From Mycobacterium sp. (GTDB lineage: Bacteria > Actinomycetota > Actinomycetes > Mycobacteriales > Mycobacteriaceae): a stretch of DNA of 64,000 bases. The notes below the pieces were generated by a model, which did no database searches, was not told where the DNA came from, and was given only the letters and a program-made list of their open reading frames with translations. The DNA is taken from positions 1 to 64,000 of the forward strand of contig JAGQTU010000005.1 of assembly GCA_020438865.1 (NCBI GenBank). Reading direction: 5' to 3'. Both the position numbers and the translations under genes were made by a program. Of this stretch, positions 25,260 to 33,985 are shown one piece after another (position 1 is the first letter of the stretch; each line of letters opens with the position of its first letter).

Positions 25260-25278
25260 AGAGAATAGGCTTACCGAC
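25260..25278. promoter_or_regulatory. Weak IdeR-like box overlapping the feoA -10
   Basis: Aligned by eye to the 19-bp IdeR consensus, 12 positions match, including the core AGGCTtACC. It overlaps the -10. The match is below that of typical strong sites, so it is only a candidate. Confidence 0.25.
25262..25267 (-). promoter_or_regulatory. -10 element TATTCT of feoA
   Basis: TATTCT is followed by six bases and then GTG 25255, the usual spacing for mycobacterial leaderless transcripts. Confidence 0.6.
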
Positions 25279-25354
25279 CGATCCCGGCGCGGTGGTGTCC
25301 GCCACCCGGAACGCCTCTCCTACACCCTGTAGTCGACACCGGTGTCCGGGCTGG

Positions 25355-25360
25355 GACACT
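25355..25360 (+). promoter_or_regulatory. Candidate -10 GACACT of hemL
   Basis: GACACT is followed by 7 nt and then ATG 25368, which favours that ATG over GTG 25362. A 12-bp palindrome GACACCGGTGTC lies at 25335-25346, near the -35 position. Confidence 0.35.
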
Positions 25361-25367
25361 GGTGGCC

Positions 25368-26687
25368 ATGAGCAGCACGGACCAGGCCGCCCGGACCGCC
25401 GCGTCGGCCAAGTTGTTCGCCGACGCCTGCGCGGTGATCCCGGGCGGGGTCAACTCGCCGGTGCGGGCGTTCAACTCCGTCGGTGGCACCCCGCGCTACA
25501 TCACCTCCGCCCAGGGCTACTGGCTGACCGACGCCGACGGCAACCGCTTCGTCGACCTGGTCTGCTCGTGGGGCCCGATGATCCTGGGCCATGCGCACCC
25601 GGCGGTCGTGGAGGCGGTGCAGCGGGCCGCCGCCAACGGCCTGTCCTTCGGCGCCCCCACCCCGGGCGAGACCGAGCTGGCCGCCGAGATCGTGGCCCGG
25701 GTGCAGCCGGTGCAGCGGGTCCGGCTGGTGAACTCCGGCACCGAGGCCACCATGAGCGCGGTGCGCCTGGCCCGCGGCTTCACCGGCCGGGCCAAGGTGA
25801 TCAAGTTCTCCGGCTGCTACCACGGGCACGTCGACGCGCTGCTGGCCGACGCCGGCTCCGGGGTCGCCACCCTGGGCCTGCCGTCCTCGCCGGGGGTCAC
25901 CGGCGCGACCGCCGCGGACACCATCGTGCTGCCCTACAACGACGTCGCCGCGGTCGAGGAGTCGTTCGCCAAGTTCGGCGACACCATCGCCGCGGTCATC
26001 ACCGAGGCCTGCCCGGGAAACATGGGCGCGGTGGCCCCGCTGCCCGGCTACAACGCCGCGCTGCGCCGCATCACCGCCGAGCACGGGGCGCTGCTGATCA
26101 TCGACGAGGTGATGACCGGCTTCCGGATCAGCCGATCCGGTTGGTACGGCGTCGATCCGGTGGACGCCGACCTGTTCACCTTCGGCAAGGTGATGAGCGG
26201 CGGGCTGCCCGCCGCGGCGTTCGGCGGCCGCGCCGACGTGATGGAGCGACTGGCCCCGCTGGGGCCGGTGTATCAGGCCGGCACGCTGTCCGGTAACCCG
26301 GTCGCGGTGGCCGCCGGCCTGGCGACGCTGCGGCACGCCGACGACGCCGTCTACGCCGCGCTGGACGCCAACGCCGAGCGGCTGGCCGGTCTGCTCGCCG
26401 CCGCGCTGACCGAAGCCGGTGTGGCGCATCAGGTTCCGCGGGCGGGCAACTTCCTGTCGGTGTTCTTCACCGACTCGCCGGTGACCGACTTCGCCGCCGC
26501 GCGGGCCAGCGAGACCTGGCGGTTCCCGGCGTTCTTCCACGCCCTGCTGGACGCCGGGGTGTACGCGCCGCCCAGTGCGTTCGAAACCTGGTTCGTCTCG
26601 GCCGCACTCGACGACGCCGCGTTCGAGCGGATCGCCGCCGCCCTGCCGGCAGCGGCGCGGGCGGCTGCGGAGGCCAAACCGGCATGA
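25368..26687 (+). CDS. hemL: Glutamate-1-semialdehyde 2,1-aminomutase
   Basis: The 439-residue PLP enzyme turns glutamate-1-semialdehyde into 5-aminolevulinate. Visible blocks are '[11 protein letters not shown]', '[16 protein letters not shown]', '[17 protein letters not shown]', '[13 protein letters not shown]', '[11 protein letters not shown]' and the PLP lysine in FGK274VMSGG. It completes the C5 route begun by hemA but lies 15 kb away, beyond an accessory block, and has its own promoter. It diverges from feoA over about 110 bp. The phosphatase gene overlaps its stop. Confidence 0.96.
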   Translation: MSSTDQAARTAASAKLFADACAVIPGGVNSPVRAFNSVGGTPRYITSAQGYWLTDADGNRFVDLVCSWGPMILGHAHPAVVEAVQRAAANGLSFGAPTPGETELAAEIVARVQPVQRVRLVNSGTEATMSAVRLARGFTGRAKVIKFSGCYHGHVDALLADAGSGVATLGLPSSPGVTGATAADTIVLPYNDVAAVEESFAKFGDTIAAVITEACPGNMGAVAPLPGYNAALRRITAEHGALLIIDEVMTGFRISRSGWYGVDPVDADLFTFGKVMSGGLPAAAFGGRADVMERLAPLGPVYQAGTLSGNPVAVAAGLATLRHADDAVYAALDANAERLAGLLAAALTEAGVAHQVPRAGNFLSVFFTDSPVTDFAAARASETWRFPAFFHALLDAGVYAPPSAFETWFVSAALDDAAFERIAAALPAAARAAAEAKPA

Positions 26688-27292
26688 GCGGCCTGACCAC
26701 CGTGCACGTGATGCGCCACGGTGAGGTGCACAACCCGGAGCAGATCCTCTACGGGCGGCTGCCCGGCTACCACCTGTCGGATCGCGGCCAGGAACAGGCC
26801 AGGGCGGTGGCCGAGGCACTGGCCGACAGTGACATCGTCGCCATCATCGCCTCACCGCTGGAGCGCGCCCAGCAGACCGCCTCGCCCATCGCCGAACGGC
26901 ACGGGCTGAGCATCGCCACCGATCCCGACCTCATCGAGTCGCTGAACATCTTCGAGGGCAAGAAGGTGTCGCCCGGCGACGGTGCCCTGCGCGACCCGCG
27001 CAACTGGAAGTACCTCGTCAACCCGCTGCGGCCGTCCTGGGGCGAGCCGTATGTCCAGGTGGCCGCCCGGATGCGCGGCGCCCTCGAGCGGGCCCGCATC
27101 CTGGGCGCCGGCCACGAGGTGGTGTGCGTCAGTCATCAACTGCCGGTGGAGATCCTGCGCCGGGCCATGATCGGCAAACGGCTGCCGCACGATCCGCGCA
27201 AGCGGATGTGCGGGCTGGCGTCGCTGAACACCTTCGTGTTCGACGGTGACGAGTTGGTCGACTGGCAGTACCGGGAGCCGGCCGAGCGGTGA
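26684..27292 (+). CDS. Histidine phosphatase (phosphoglycerate mutase-like) family protein
   Basis: A 202-residue phosphatase with the phospho-histidine motif MR11H12GEVHNP, the partner '[14 protein letters not shown]' and '[11 protein letters not shown]' with the second catalytic His. It is the standard gene between hemL and the cytochrome c genes in mycobacteria, with ATGA overlap on the 5' side and GTGA on the 3' side. The substrate is unknown; a role in haem or cytochrome c assembly would be inferred from position only. Confidence 0.9.
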   Translation: MSGLTTVHVMRHGEVHNPEQILYGRLPGYHLSDRGQEQARAVAEALADSDIVAIIASPLERAQQTASPIAERHGLSIATDPDLIESLNIFEGKKVSPGDGALRDPRNWKYLVNPLRPSWGEPYVQVAARMRGALERARILGAGHEVVCVSHQLPVEILRRAMIGKRLPHDPRKRMCGLASLNTFVFDGDELVDWQYREPAER

Positions 27293-27909
27293 GGCGGTGG
27301 GTGGTCCTGCGGTTGATGATCACCGCACTGGCGGCGGCGATGCTGGCCGGCTGCTCCACCGGCGACGACGCGGTCGCGCAGGGCGGCACCTTCGAGTTCG
27401 TCGCCCCCGGCGGCAAGACCGACATCTTCTACGACCCGCCAGCCAGCCGCGGCAAGCCGGGACCGGTGAGCGGGCCGGACCTGATGGACACCTCGAAGAC
27501 GCTGTCGCTCAACGACTTCGAAGGCAAGGTCGTCGTGATCAACGTGTGGGGTCAGTGGTGCGGGCCGTGCCGCGCGGAGATCACCCAGCTGGAGAAGGTG
27601 TACGACGCCACCCGCAACCTTCCGGTCGCGTTCCTCGGAATCGACGTCCGGGACAACGACATCGACGCGCCCCGGGATTTCGTCGCCGACCGCAAGGTCA
27701 GCTATCCGTCCATCTACGACCCGGCGATGCGCACCATGATCGCGTTCGGCGGCAAGTACCCCACCACGGTCATCCCGTCGACGGTGGTTCTCGACCGCGA
27801 ACACCGGGTGGCCGCGGTGTTCTTGCGTGAGCTCCTTGCCGATGACCTGCTGCCGGTCGTGCAGCGGCTGGCCGCCGAACCGGCCCCGGCGAAATCGGCT
27901 GCACCATGA
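27289..27909 (+). CDS. Thioredoxin-like lipoprotein for cytochrome c maturation (CcsX/ResA type)
   Basis: A 206-residue exported thiol-disulfide oxidoreductase. The lipobox ends at C22 (MLAGC) and the thioredoxin site is WC91GPC94 in 'VWGQWCGPCRAEI'. Further conserved parts are 'FLGIDVRDN' and the cis-Pro segment 'YPTTVIPSTVVLD'. It should reduce apocytochrome c haem-binding cysteines outside the membrane, using electrons passed by CcdA. It overlaps both neighbours by 4 bp. Confidence 0.92.
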   Translation: MRRWVVLRLMITALAAAMLAGCSTGDDAVAQGGTFEFVAPGGKTDIFYDPPASRGKPGPVSGPDLMDTSKTLSLNDFEGKVVVINVWGQWCGPCRAEITQLEKVYDATRNLPVAFLGIDVRDNDIDAPRDFVADRKVSYPSIYDPAMRTMIAFGGKYPTTVIPSTVVLDREHRVAAVFLRELLADDLLPVVQRLAAEPAPAKSAAP

Positions 27910-28685
27910 CCGGTTTCGCGCAGACCGCGGCGGCGGGGCCGCTGCTGCTGGCCGTCGGCGTGTGCGTGCTGGCCGGTCTGGTGTCGTTCGCCTCGCCGTG
28001 CGTGGTGCCGCTGGTGCCCGGCTACCTGTCGTACCTGGCAGCCGTCGTCGGTGTCGACGATCTCGACGCCGGCGCCGGGCAGGTGGCGCTGCGCACCGCC
28101 AGGTGGCGGGTGGCCGGGTCGGCCCTGCTGTTCGTCGCCGGCTTCACCGCGGTGTTCGCCCTGGGCACCGTCGCCGTACTCGGGATGACGACCTCGCTGA
28201 TCACCAATCAGCTTCTGCTGCAACGGGTCGGCGGTGTGCTGACCATCATCATGGGCCTGGTGTTCATCGGGTTCATCCCCGCGCTGCAGCGGCAGGCCCG
28301 GTTCACCCCGCGCCGGCTGGCCGGGGTGGCCGGCGCGCCCCTGCTGGGCGCGGTGTTCGGGTTGGGCTGGACGCCGTGCCTGGGGCCGACGCTGACTGGT
28401 GTCATCACCGTCGCCTCGGCCACCGACGGCGCCAGCGTGGCGCGCGGGCTGCTGCTGGTGATCGCCTACTGCCTGGGCCTGGGCATTCCGTTCGTGCTGC
28501 TGGCGCTGGGATCGGGCTGGGCCGTCAACGGTTTCGGCTGGCTGCGCCGCAACACCCGGGCCATCCAGATCTTCGGCGGGCTGCTGCTGATCGCCGTCGG
28601 CGTCGCGCTGGTGACCGGGGTATGGAACGACTTCGTGTCCTGGGTGCGTGACGCGTTCGTCTCGGATGTCAGGTTGCCGATATGA
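27906..28685 (+). CDS. ccdA: CcdA cytochrome c biogenesis thiol-electron transporter
   Basis: A 259-residue membrane protein with six helices. The paired cysteines sit in 'FASPCVVPLVPGYLSYL' (helix 1) and 'LGWTPCLGPTLTGVI' (helix 4), the CcdA signature. It carries reducing equivalents from cytoplasmic thioredoxin to the lipoprotein upstream. ATG 27906 overlaps the previous stop, and its TGA overlaps the resB ATG. Confidence 0.94.
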   Translation: MTGFAQTAAAGPLLLAVGVCVLAGLVSFASPCVVPLVPGYLSYLAAVVGVDDLDAGAGQVALRTARWRVAGSALLFVAGFTAVFALGTVAVLGMTTSLITNQLLLQRVGGVLTIIMGLVFIGFIPALQRQARFTPRRLAGVAGAPLLGAVFGLGWTPCLGPTLTGVITVASATDGASVARGLLLVIAYCLGLGIPFVLLALGSGWAVNGFGWLRRNTRAIQIFGGLLLIAVGVALVTGVWNDFVSWVRDAFVSDVRLPI

Positions 28686-30319
28686 CCGCCGCCCCTCCGC
28701 GAGCAGACGCACAATCGCATAAAACGAGCGGCCCCAGTGCGATTGTGCGTCTGCTCGCTCGGTACGCCCGCAACCTGTGGCGTGCGCTCACCTCGATGGG
28801 CACCGCGCTGGTGCTGCTGTTCCTGCTCGCCCTGGCCGCGGTACCCGGCGCGCTGCTGCCGCAGCGCAGCCTCAACGAGGCCAAGGTCGGCCAATACATC
28901 CTGAACCACCCGGTCATCGGGCCGTGGCTGGAGCGGCTGCAGTTCTTCGAGGTGTTCTCCAGCTTCTGGTTCACCGCGATCTATGTGCTGCTGTTCATCT
29001 CGCTGGTCGGCTGCCTGACGCCGCGGATGATCGAGCACGTCCGCAGTCTGCGGGCCACCCCGGTGCCGGCGCCGCGCAACCTCAGCCGGTTGCCGAAGTA
29101 CGCCACCGCCGACGTGCCGGGCGACCCCGCGTCCGTCGCCGCGGGCATCTCGGCGCGGCTGCGCGGCTGGCGCCAGGTGACCCGGGAGGCGGACGGGATC
29201 ACTGAAATTTCGGCGGAGAAGGGGTATCTGCGCGAGTTCGGCAACATCGTCTTCCACTTCTCGCTGCTCGGCCTGCTGGTCGCCATCGCGGTCGGCAAGC
29301 TGTTCGGCTACGAGGGCAACGTCATCGTGATCGCCAACGGCGGGCCGGGATTCTGCTCGGCCTCACCGGCGGCGTTCGACTCGTTCCGGGCCGGCAACAG
29401 CGTCGACGGTACCTCCCTGTACCCGATGTGCCTGCGGGTCAACGACTTCCAGGCCCGGTACCTGCCCAACGGCCAGGCCACCTCGTTCGCCTCCGACATC
29501 GACTATCAGGCCGGCGCCGACCTGGCCACCGGAACCTGGCGGCCGTACCGCCTCGAGGTCAACCATCCGCTGCGCATCGGCGGTGACCGGGTCTATCTGC
29601 AGGGTCACGGCTACGCGCCGACCTTCACGGTGACGTTCCCGAATGGCCAGAAGCGCACTCAAACCGTGCAGTGGCGCCCCGACGACCCGCGCAGCCTGCT
29701 GTCCTCCGGCGTCGTCCGTGTGGACCCGCCCGGCGGCATGTACCCGAACGCCGACGAACGCCGCAAGCATCAGCTCGCGATCATGGGCCTGTTCGCGCCC
29801 ACCGCCGAGTTCGACGGCACCCTGCTGTCCTCGAAGTACCCCGCGCTCAACGACCCCGCCGTGGCCATCGACATCTACCGCGGCGACACCGGCCTGGACA
29901 GCGGCCGCCCACAGTCGTTGTTCAGCATCGACCACCGGCTGCTGGAGGAGAAGCGGCTGACCAAGGTCAAGCGGATCAACCTGCGCCAGGGCGAGCAGGT
30001 GCGTCTGGACGACGGCACCGTGGTGCGGTTCGACGGCGCCACCCCGTTCGTCAACCTGCAGGTCTCACACGACCCCGGCCAGGTGTGGGTGCTGGTGTTC
30101 GCGCTCACCATGATGGGCGGGCTGCTGGTGTCGCTGATCGTGCGCCGACGCCGGGTATGGGCGAGGATCGAGGCCGGTGGGACGCCCGGTACGGTGAATG
30201 TCGAGCTGGGCGGCCTGGCCCGGACCGACAACTCGGGCTGGGGCAGCGAGTTCGAGAAGCTCACCGAGCGGTTGTTGACGGATCTGCCCGCCGAGGCGCC
30301 GTCGAAAGAGAAGGTGTAG
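28682..30319 (+). CDS. resB: ResB/Ccs1 cytochrome c biogenesis protein
   Basis: A 545-residue system II synthetase subunit with three N-terminal helices ('MGTALVLLFLLALAAVPGALLPQ', 'FTAIYVLLFISLVGCL', 'NIVFHFSLLGLLVAIAV'), a large periplasmic domain and a fourth helix ('VWVLVFALTMMGGLLVSLIV'). With CcsA it delivers haem to apocytochromes. ATG 28682 overlaps the ccdA stop. Codons 6-26 are formed by a perfect 21-bp inverted repeat (28699-28758), so the first ~26 residues (TAAPPRADAQSHKTSGPSAI) probably come from an inserted element; the family core begins around 'RNLWRALTSMG'. Confidence 0.93.
   Translation: MTAAPPRADAQSHKTSGPSAIVRLLARYARNLWRALTSMGTALVLLFLLALAAVPGALLPQRSLNEAKVGQYILNHPVIGPWLERLQFFEVFSSFWFTAIYVLLFISLVGCLTPRMIEHVRSLRATPVPAPRNLSRLPKYATADVPGDPASVAAGISARLRGWRQVTREADGITEISAEKGYLREFGNIVFHFSLLGLLVAIAVGKLFGYEGNVIVIANGGPGFCSASPAAFDSFRAGNSVDGTSLYPMCLRVNDFQARYLPNGQATSFASDIDYQAGADLATGTWRPYRLEVNHPLRIGGDRVYLQGHGYAPTFTVTFPNGQKRTQTVQWRPDDPRSLLSSGVVRVDPPGGMYPNADERRKHQLAIMGLFAPTAEFDGTLLSSKYPALNDPAVAIDIYRGDTGLDSGRPQSLFSIDHRLLEEKRLTKVKRINLRQGEQVRLDDGTVVRFDGATPFVNLQVSHDPGQVWVLVFALTMMGGLLVSLIVRRRRVWARIEAGGTPGTVNVELGGLARTDNSGWGSEFEKLTERLLTDLPAEAPSKEKV
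28699..28758. repeat. Perfect inverted repeat (21-bp arms, 18-nt loop) inside the resB 5' coding region
   Basis: Arms 28699-28719 and 28738-28758 are exact reverse complements around loop 28720-28737. It lies 17 bp downstream of the resB ATG and is read through in frame. The geometry resembles palindromic repetitive elements. As mRNA it would put a very stable hairpin in the early coding region. Confidence 0.88.
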
Positions 30320-30323
30320 TCGC

Positions 30324-31304
30324 ATGAACACCGAGCACATCGACATCGGGCTGGCCCGGTACTCCGACTGGGCGTTCACGTCGTCGATCATCGTCCTGGT
30401 CGCCGCGCTGCTGCTGCTGGCCGTCGAGCTGGCCTCCAGCCGCGGCCGCAAGGTGGAGGCCCGCGAACTGGTGGCAGCGGGAGCCGGTGTCACCGCCGAC
30501 AGTGACCGGCCCGGTGTCGTCATCGACGAGCCCGGCCGGTCCCTGGACGAGCGGGTCGGCAAGGCCGGCCTGGCCCTGGTGTACCTCGGCATCGCGCTGC
30601 TGTTCGCCTGCATCGTGCTGCGCGGCCTGGCCACCGTGCGGGTGCCCTGGGGCAACATGTACGAGTTCATCAACCTGACCTCGTTCTGCGGGCTGATCGC
30701 CGGCGCCGTCGTGCTGCGCAAGCCGCAGTACCGCGCGCTGTGGGTGTTCGTCCTGGTGCCGGTGCTGATCCTGCTGGCCGTTTCGGGCAAGTGGCTCTAC
30801 ACCAACGCCGCTCCGGTGATGCCCGCGCTGCAGTCCTACTGGCTGCCGATCCACGTGTCGGTGGTGAGCCTGGGCTCCGGGGTGTTCCTGGTTGCCGGCG
30901 TGGCCAGCATCCTGTTCCTGCTCAAGATGTCCCGGTTCGGGGAACCGGGCGCCGAGGGGGCATTGGCTCGCGTCGTGGCGAAACTGCCCGACGCGCAGAC
31001 CCTGGACCGGATCGCCTACCGCACCACGATTTTCGCGTTCCCGATCTTCGGTTTCGGCGTGATCTTCGGGGCCATCTGGGCCGAGGAGGCGTGGGGCCGC
31101 TACTGGGGCTGGGACCCCAAGGAGACGGTGTCGTTCATCGCCTGGGTGGTCTACGCCGCTTACCTGCATGCGCGTTCGACGGCGGGCTGGCGGGACAGGA
31201 AGGCCGCGTGGATCAATGTCGTCGGCTTCGTCGCCATGGTGTTCAACCTGTTCTTCATCAACCTGGTGACGGTCGGTCTGCACTCCTACGCCGGGGTCAG
31301 CTGA
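30324..31304 (+). CDS. ccsA: CcsA/CcsB haem-handling cytochrome c biogenesis protein
   Basis: A 326-residue membrane protein of the HemX/CcsA family with about eight helices. The haem-presenting tryptophan-rich loop is 'EEAWGRYWGWDPKETVSFIAW'. Flanking histidines occur at 'LPIHVSVVSLG' and 'YLHARSTAGW'. Together with ResB it forms the system II haem lyase. ATG 30324 follows resB by 4 bp. Confidence 0.94.
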   Translation: MNTEHIDIGLARYSDWAFTSSIIVLVAALLLLAVELASSRGRKVEARELVAAGAGVTADSDRPGVVIDEPGRSLDERVGKAGLALVYLGIALLFACIVLRGLATVRVPWGNMYEFINLTSFCGLIAGAVVLRKPQYRALWVFVLVPVLILLAVSGKWLYTNAAPVMPALQSYWLPIHVSVVSLGSGVFLVAGVASILFLLKMSRFGEPGAEGALARVVAKLPDAQTLDRIAYRTTIFAFPIFGFGVIFGAIWAEEAWGRYWGWDPKETVSFIAWVVYAAYLHARSTAGWRDRKAAWINVVGFVAMVFNLFFINLVTVGLHSYAGVS

Positions 31305-31313
31305 ACCGTTCGG

Positions 31314-31319
31314 TAGGGT
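31314..31319 (+). promoter_or_regulatory. Candidate -10 TAGGGT ahead of the MinD-like ATPase gene
   Basis: TAGGGT lies in the 70-bp gap after ccsA. The start would be near 31326, leaving a leader of about 50 nt with the AGGGGG ribosome site. Confidence 0.35.
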
Positions 31320-31374
31320 TGTGGCGGCGCCACGAACATCACTCGACCCAGCGATACTTCAGGGGGAAGTGCAC

Positions 31375-32541
31375 GTGTCCGATCCGCACAACAACGAACT
31401 GACCGATCCCACAACGGTTTTCCGTACCGAACGGTTCACCGATCCGGCGCTGGCAGCGCCCGGGCCGCAACCGGACTGGTTCGCACCCACGCCGCCGACC
31501 GGCATTCCGCTGGATCCGATCCCGGCCGGGGTGTATCACCACCGGCACGCCCAGGCTCCCGTTCAAGCCATGGCGCCGCCGCCGGTGCGGCCCACCGTGC
31601 CGCCGACGCCGTATCCCGACCTGGCCACCGGCGCGCTGCTCAAGCCGGCGAAACCCGCGCCGACCGCGGGCTGGCGCAAGTGGCTGTACCTGTTGTCGGG
31701 CAAGCTGATCAACGTCGGCGACGGCCCGCACGAGGCCCGCTACAACAGCCTGATCGCGCAGGCGAACCGCCCGTTGGCCGGGTGCTACCGGATCGCGTTG
31801 CTGTCGCTGAAGGGCGGCGTCGGCAAGACCACCATCACCGCCACGCTCGGCGGCACCTTCGCCTCCATCCGCGGCGACCGGGTGATCGCGGTCGATGCCA
31901 ACCCCGACCGCGGCACGCTCAGCCAGAAGGTGCCGCTGGAGACGCCGTCCACGGTGCGCCACCTGCTGCGCGACGCCGAGGGGATCGAGCGCTACAGCGA
32001 CATCCGGCGCTACACCTCCCAGGGCCCCAGCCGGCTGGAAGTGCTGGCCTCGGAAAGCGATCCGGCCGTCTCGCAGGCCTTCAGCGCCGAGGACTACACC
32101 CGCGCGCTCGAGGTGCTGGAGCGGTTCTACAGCCTGGTGCTCACCGACTGCGGCACCGGCCTGCTGCACTCGGCCATGACCGCGGTCCTGGCCAAGGCGG
32201 ACACCCTGATCGTGGTGAGCTCCGGATCGGTCGACGGCGCCCGCAGCGCCTCGGCGACCCTGGACTGGCTCGACGCGCACGGGCACGAGGACCTGGTGCG
32301 CAACTCGGTGTGCGTGATCAACGCGGTGCGGCCCCGTTCGGGCAAGGTCGACATGCAGAAGGTGGTGGACCACTTCTCCCGGCGGTGCCGTGCGGTGCTG
32401 GTGGTGCCGTTCGATCCGCACCTGGAGGAGGGGGCGGAGATCGACCTGAAGCGGCTCAAGCCCAAGACCCGCGAGGCGCTCGTCGAACTGGCCGCCGTGG
32501 TGGCCGCGGGCTTCCCCGCGGCGGCCGAACAGCCCGCCTAG
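31375..32541 (+). CDS. MinD/ParA-like (CobQ/CbiA-type) ATPase
   Basis: A 388-residue protein. The first ~120 residues are Pro-rich and low complexity, possibly disordered. The ATPase core starts at 'CYRIALLSLKGGVGKTT' with the deviant Walker A K146-GGVGK151-T, and continues with 'VIAVDANPDRGTLSQKV' and 'LVLTDCGTGLLHSAM'. Such proteins dimerise on ATP at membranes or nucleoid. It resembles the mycobacterial gene after ccsA and also ESX-linked EspI-type ATPases; the partner is unknown. AGGGGG lies 8 nt before GTG 31375. Its stop interlocks with the convergent small gene at CTAG. Confidence 0.85.
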   Translation: MSDPHNNELTDPTTVFRTERFTDPALAAPGPQPDWFAPTPPTGIPLDPIPAGVYHHRHAQAPVQAMAPPPVRPTVPPTPYPDLATGALLKPAKPAPTAGWRKWLYLLSGKLINVGDGPHEARYNSLIAQANRPLAGCYRIALLSLKGGVGKTTITATLGGTFASIRGDRVIAVDANPDRGTLSQKVPLETPSTVRHLLRDAEGIERYSDIRRYTSQGPSRLEVLASESDPAVSQAFSAEDYTRALEVLERFYSLVLTDCGTGLLHSAMTAVLAKADTLIVVSSGSVDGARSASATLDWLDAHGHEDLVRNSVCVINAVRPRSGKVDMQKVVDHFSRRCRAVLVVPFDPHLEEGAEIDLKRLKPKTREALVELAAVVAAGFPAAAEQPA

Positions 32542-32699
32542 CGCGGGTTGTTGTCGTCGCGGCTGAGCCGCCAGAGGAATTCCGGATCGTCGTCGGGCCC
32601 GATGACACGCGTCTTGGGCCGATCGGCCTGGCTACGGACGGCACGCCAGCCGACGTAGACCACTGCGGCGATGATCAGGATCAGAAGCAGGTAGAGCAC
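32538..32699 (-). CDS. 53-residue membrane microprotein
   Basis: Read on the minus strand from GTG 32699, the sequence has one N-terminal helix (LYLLLILIIAAVVYVGWRAV) and a polar tail rich in Asp and Arg ('TRVIGPDDDPEFLWRLSRDD'). A perfect AGGAGG sits at 32705-32710, about 5 nt before the start, which strongly supports translation. It matches the position of a small conserved mycobacterial gene (Rv0530A type). It probably acts as a single-pass membrane peptide, cytoplasmic tail included. Function unknown. Confidence 0.8.
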   Translation of the reverse strand: MLYLLLILIIAAVVYVGWRAVRSQADRPKTRVIGPDDDPEFLWRLSRDDNNPR

Positions 32700-32733
32700 G
32701 GGAACCTCCTTTGTCTGAATATACGCGCGTCGG

Positions 32734-32739
32734 TAGGCT
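32734..32739 (+). promoter_or_regulatory. -10 element TAGGCT for the 105-residue membrane protein
   Basis: TAGGCT followed by 7 nt and GTG 32747 indicates a leaderless transcript and fixes the start. Confidence 0.6.
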
Positions 32740-32746
32740 CGGCGCC

Positions 32747-33064
32747 GTGTCCGACAAAGAGGCGGCCGGCTCGACGGGTCGCATGATCTTCGACGTCGTC
32801 CTGTACACGCTGGCGCGCATCGTGTTGGTGGTGGCCCTGACGGCCGCGATCTTCTTCGGCGCGCGGGTGATCGGCGTCCAGCAACTCCCGCTCGTGGTCG
32901 CGCTGCTGTTCGCGATCGTCATCGCTTTGCCGCTGGGTATCTGGGTGCTCGCCCCGCTGCGCCGGCGGGCCACCGCGGGCATCGCGGCCGTCGACGAGCG
33001 CCGCCGCACCGACCGTGAGCAGTTGCAGTCCCGGCTGCGTGGCGACAAGCCCGAGACCGACTAA
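32747..33064 (+). CDS. Small two-helix membrane protein (DUF4229-like)
   Basis: A 105-residue protein with helices at about 15-38 ('[24 protein letters not shown]') and 44-66 ('[23 protein letters not shown]'), then a charged tail ([13 protein letters not shown]) that may be a short coiled coil. The start GTG 32747 is set by the leaderless -10; the frame opens earlier at 32711 but without support. It overlaps menA by 4 bp on the opposite strand. Function unknown; conserved next to menA in mycobacteria. Confidence 0.8.
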   Translation: MSDKEAAGSTGRMIFDVVLYTLARIVLVVALTAAIFFGARVIGVQQLPLVVALLFAIVIALPLGIWVLAPLRRRATAGIAAVDERRRTDREQLQSRLRGDKPETD

Positions 33065-33930
33065 CTGAACCCCAGCGCCGACGCCACCGCGATCGACCAC
33101 ACCAGCATCGTCAGGCCGGTGTCCCGCAGCACCGGGATGAGCTCGCGCCCGCCGAGGCCGCGCCGCACCGGGCTGGCCGCGCGTACTGCCAGCGGGGCGG
33201 CCACCAGACCCGCCGCGCACCACGGCGTCGCCAGCATCAGCACCAGGGTGAGCACCGCGGCAACGGCCAGCAGCGACTGGTAGAGCACCCGGGTGCGCCG
33301 TTCACCGAGCCGGACGGCCAGCGTCATCTTGCGGGCCGCGGTGTCGGTCGGGATGTCCCGCAGGTTGTTGGCCACCAGCACCGCCGAGGACAGCGCGCCG
33401 GTGGCCACGGCCAGCGCCAGGCCCACCCAGTCCACCCGCAGCGCCTGGGTGTACTGCGTGCCGAGCACCGCCACCAGGCCGAAGAACACGAACACGGCCA
33501 CCTCGCCCAGGCCGGCGTAGCCGTAGGGCCGCGTCCCCCCGGTGTAGAGCCAGGCGCCGGCGATGCAGACCACGCCGACGCCGATCAGCCACGGTGCGCT
33601 CAGGATCGCCAGCGCCAACCCGGCGACCGCGCCGACGGCCAGGCTGATCACCGCCGCGGTCAGAACCGCCCGCGGCGATGCCAGCTTGGACCCGACCAGC
33701 CGCAGCGGCCCGGCGCGCTCGTCGTCGGTGCCGCGGATGCCGTCGGAGTAGTCGTTGGCGAAGTTCACCCCGATGATCAGCGCCATCGACACGGCCAGCG
33801 CCAGCAGCGCCTTCCACCACACCGCGGCGGCCAGCCAGGCCGCCGCACCGGTACCAGCGATCACCGGCGCGATCGCGTTGGGCAGGGTCCGCGGCCGCGC
33901 ACCCTCCACCCACTGCGCCAGGCTCGCCAT
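33061..33930 (-). CDS. menA: 1,4-dihydroxy-2-naphthoate polyprenyltransferase
   Basis: The 289-residue UbiA-family enzyme attaches the polyprenyl chain to DHNA to form demethylmenaquinone. The first Asp-rich motif is N59-D60-YSD63 in '[17 protein letters not shown]' and the second '[14 protein letters not shown]'. About eight to nine helices follow. ATG 33930 gives [22 protein letters not shown], the conserved start; an in-frame ATG at 33969 would add 13 atypical residues and lie over the next gene's promoter. With menE and menC in this window it belongs to the menaquinone pathway. Confidence 0.95.
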   Translation of the reverse strand: MASLAQWVEGARPRTLPNAIAPVIAGTGAAAWLAAAVWWKALLALAVSMALIIGVNFANDYSDGIRGTDDERAGPLRLVGSKLASPRAVLTAAVISLAVGAVAGLALAILSAPWLIGVGVVCIAGAWLYTGGTRPYGYAGLGEVAVFVFFGLVAVLGTQYTQALRVDWVGLALAVATGALSSAVLVANNLRDIPTDTAARKMTLAVRLGERRTRVLYQSLLAVAAVLTLVLMLATPWCAAGLVAAPLAVRAASPVRRGLGGRELIPVLRDTGLTMLVWSIAVASALGFS

Positions 33931-33973
33931 GCCGCCATCGTCGCACGCGGCCCGCGCCCGTTCGGGCATGGCT

Positions 33974-33979
33974 CACAAT
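33974..33979 (+). promoter_or_regulatory. Candidate -10 CACAAT of the MTA phosphorylase gene
   Basis: CACAAT is followed by 6 nt and ATG 33986, consistent with a leaderless transcript. Confidence 0.35.
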
Positions 33980-33985
33980 GGTCGG

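Noticed and set aside
25335-25346. GACACCGGTGTC palindrome upstream of hemL
   Set aside because: Short 12-bp self-complementary sequences are common at this GC content; mentioned under hemL promoter but not called an operator.
26759-26775. Partial match to the 19-bp repeat (GCCCGGCTAC) in the phosphatase gene, and similar stretches in hemL and mmpL
   Set aside because: These encode ordinary Leu-Pro-Gly-Tyr segments and share only about 10 bp; not counted as copies.
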